From positions 1-7,225 of the forward strand of contig CAIWNO010000172.1 of NCBI GenBank assembly GCA_903914045.1: a stretch of 7,225 bases of DNA. Reading direction: 5' to 3'. Source of the stretch: an uncultured bacterium (GTDB taxonomy: Bacteria; Planctomycetota; Phycisphaerae; Phycisphaerales; SM1A02). The position numbers and the translations under genes were made by a program. Each line of letters begins with the position of its first letter. Position 1 is the first letter of the stretch. The notes below the pieces were generated by a model. That model worked only from the letters and a program-made list of their open reading frames with translations, had not been told where the DNA came from and did not search any database. Shown piece after piece: positions 6,689 to 7,225 of the stretch.

Positions 6689-7225
6689 TTAATCAACGGG
6701 CGTAGCTAGCAATAAAAATCGCGCGGTGAACGGGTTCATGGAAAGCGTGTCCGTGCGCAATCCCGCTCGGCTGACATGCCGTAAAATTTCACGCTTAGAA
6801 AAACCTTTGGCCACGCTCAAGCGCGCGTCGTGGCGCACAAATTCGCTGGAGAACAAAGTCAGCGCATGCACAATCGCTGCGCTCATGGGTGTGCGCCATA
6901 AATCATTCCACACCACAAGACCGCAACTTGCGCGCGCCATGGTGGCCAGCGCCGCGGGCACCATGTCATCTGGAAAGTGGTGCAACATCATGGCGGCATG
7001 CACCACATCCCACTTGCGTTTGCGCCAATGTTGCGCGACATCATCTAGCCCGCATTGTTCAAGCTGAATAAAATTCGCGTTGGGGCCAAACTGGCTCAGG
7101 CATTCGTGCGCCGCGGCAATTGAACCAGCATGCGGATCAATCGCCGTCACGCGGATTGGAATGTTATGACGCAGCGCCCACGCAACAATTGCAATTGGTA
7201 AATCGGCGCAACCCGTTCCCACGTC
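6689..7225 (-). CDS. Class I SAM-dependent methyltransferase, N-terminus cut by window edge
   Basis: The frame is open from the right edge, so the true start lies outside; a GTG at 7222 is the Val of motif I and not a start. The visible 178 residues begin in the SAM-binding loop DVGTGCADLP. RVTAIDPHAG follows, where Asp30 would contact the SAM ribose. WDVVHAAMMLHHFPDD (72-87) is the motif IV-like stretch with the LHHF seen in Methyltransf_11/25 proteins. The C-terminal half contains NDLWRTP, FVRHDARLSVAKGFSKREILRHVSRAGL and a final strand. From memory, the VRHD..LSV..GF motif resembles methyltransferases encoded beside type III polyketide synthases, but no such synthase is in view. Substrate unknown. 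About 50 N-terminal residues are probably missing. Confidence 0.85.
   Translation of the reverse strand, partial: DVGTGCADLPIAIVAWALRHNIPIRVTAIDPHAGSIAAAHECLSQFGPNANFIQLEQCGLDDVAQHWRKRKWDVVHAAMMLHHFPDDMVPAALATMARASCGLVVWNDLWRTPMSAAIVHALTLFSSEFVRHDARLSVAKGFSKREILRHVSRAGLRTDTLSMNPFTARFLLLATPVD

Noticed and set aside
1..7225. Frequent GCGC/CGCGC strings across all genes
   Set aside because: They occur evenly in coding sequence on both strands and look like genome-wide codon and tetranucleotide preference, not repeats or sites.

Overview
The window carries six protein-coding genes on both strands and no RNA gene, insertion sequence or CRISPR array that I can see. It reads as a chromosomal stretch of a Gram-negative-type bacterium. 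The C-terminal half of the CapD-like protein, as I remember the family, resembles proteobacterial (beta/gamma) homologues most, but that is a weak taxonomic hint. Base composition is mixed, with frequent GCGC and AATT. Several starts lack a clear Shine-Dalgarno sequence.

Layout, left to right. (1) 1..1188, minus strand: glutamine-dependent asparagine synthetase (AsnB family), cut by the left edge and intact in every catalytic motif still visible. (2) 1189..1366: a short divergent intergenic region rich in small inverted repeats. (3) 1367..3250, plus strand: membrane-anchored UDP-sugar 4,6-dehydratase of the CapD/FlaA1/WbpM/PglF family. (4) Two small hairpins around 3249..3286, where genes converge. 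(5) 3277..5043, minus strand: a full-length asparagine synthetase homologue whose glutaminase site and ATP-binding motifs are both replaced. (6) 5040..5864, minus strand: a YdcF/ElyC-type (DUF218) membrane protein that lies upstream of the degenerate AsnB homologue and overlaps it by an ATGA. (7) 5913..6683, plus strand: an aquaglyceroporin (GlpF type), divergent from the YdcF gene with very little space between them. (8) 6689..7225, minus strand: the C-terminal part of a class I SAM-dependent methyltransferase, cut by the right edge.

How the genes may fit together. AsnB-family proteins, a CapD-type dehydratase and a YdcF/ElyC-like protein commonly occur in envelope or surface-polysaccharide regions. 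CapD-type enzymes make the 4-keto-6-deoxy sugar nucleotide that begins synthesis of several amino-deoxy sugars. AsnB homologues there may amidate sugar acids or peptides rather than make free asparagine. This is inference from context. GlpF and the methyltransferase have no obvious link to that theme.

The most interesting item is the two-gene unit of YdcF-like protein plus AsnB-like pseudoenzyme. It sits one gene away from a catalytically complete AsnB.
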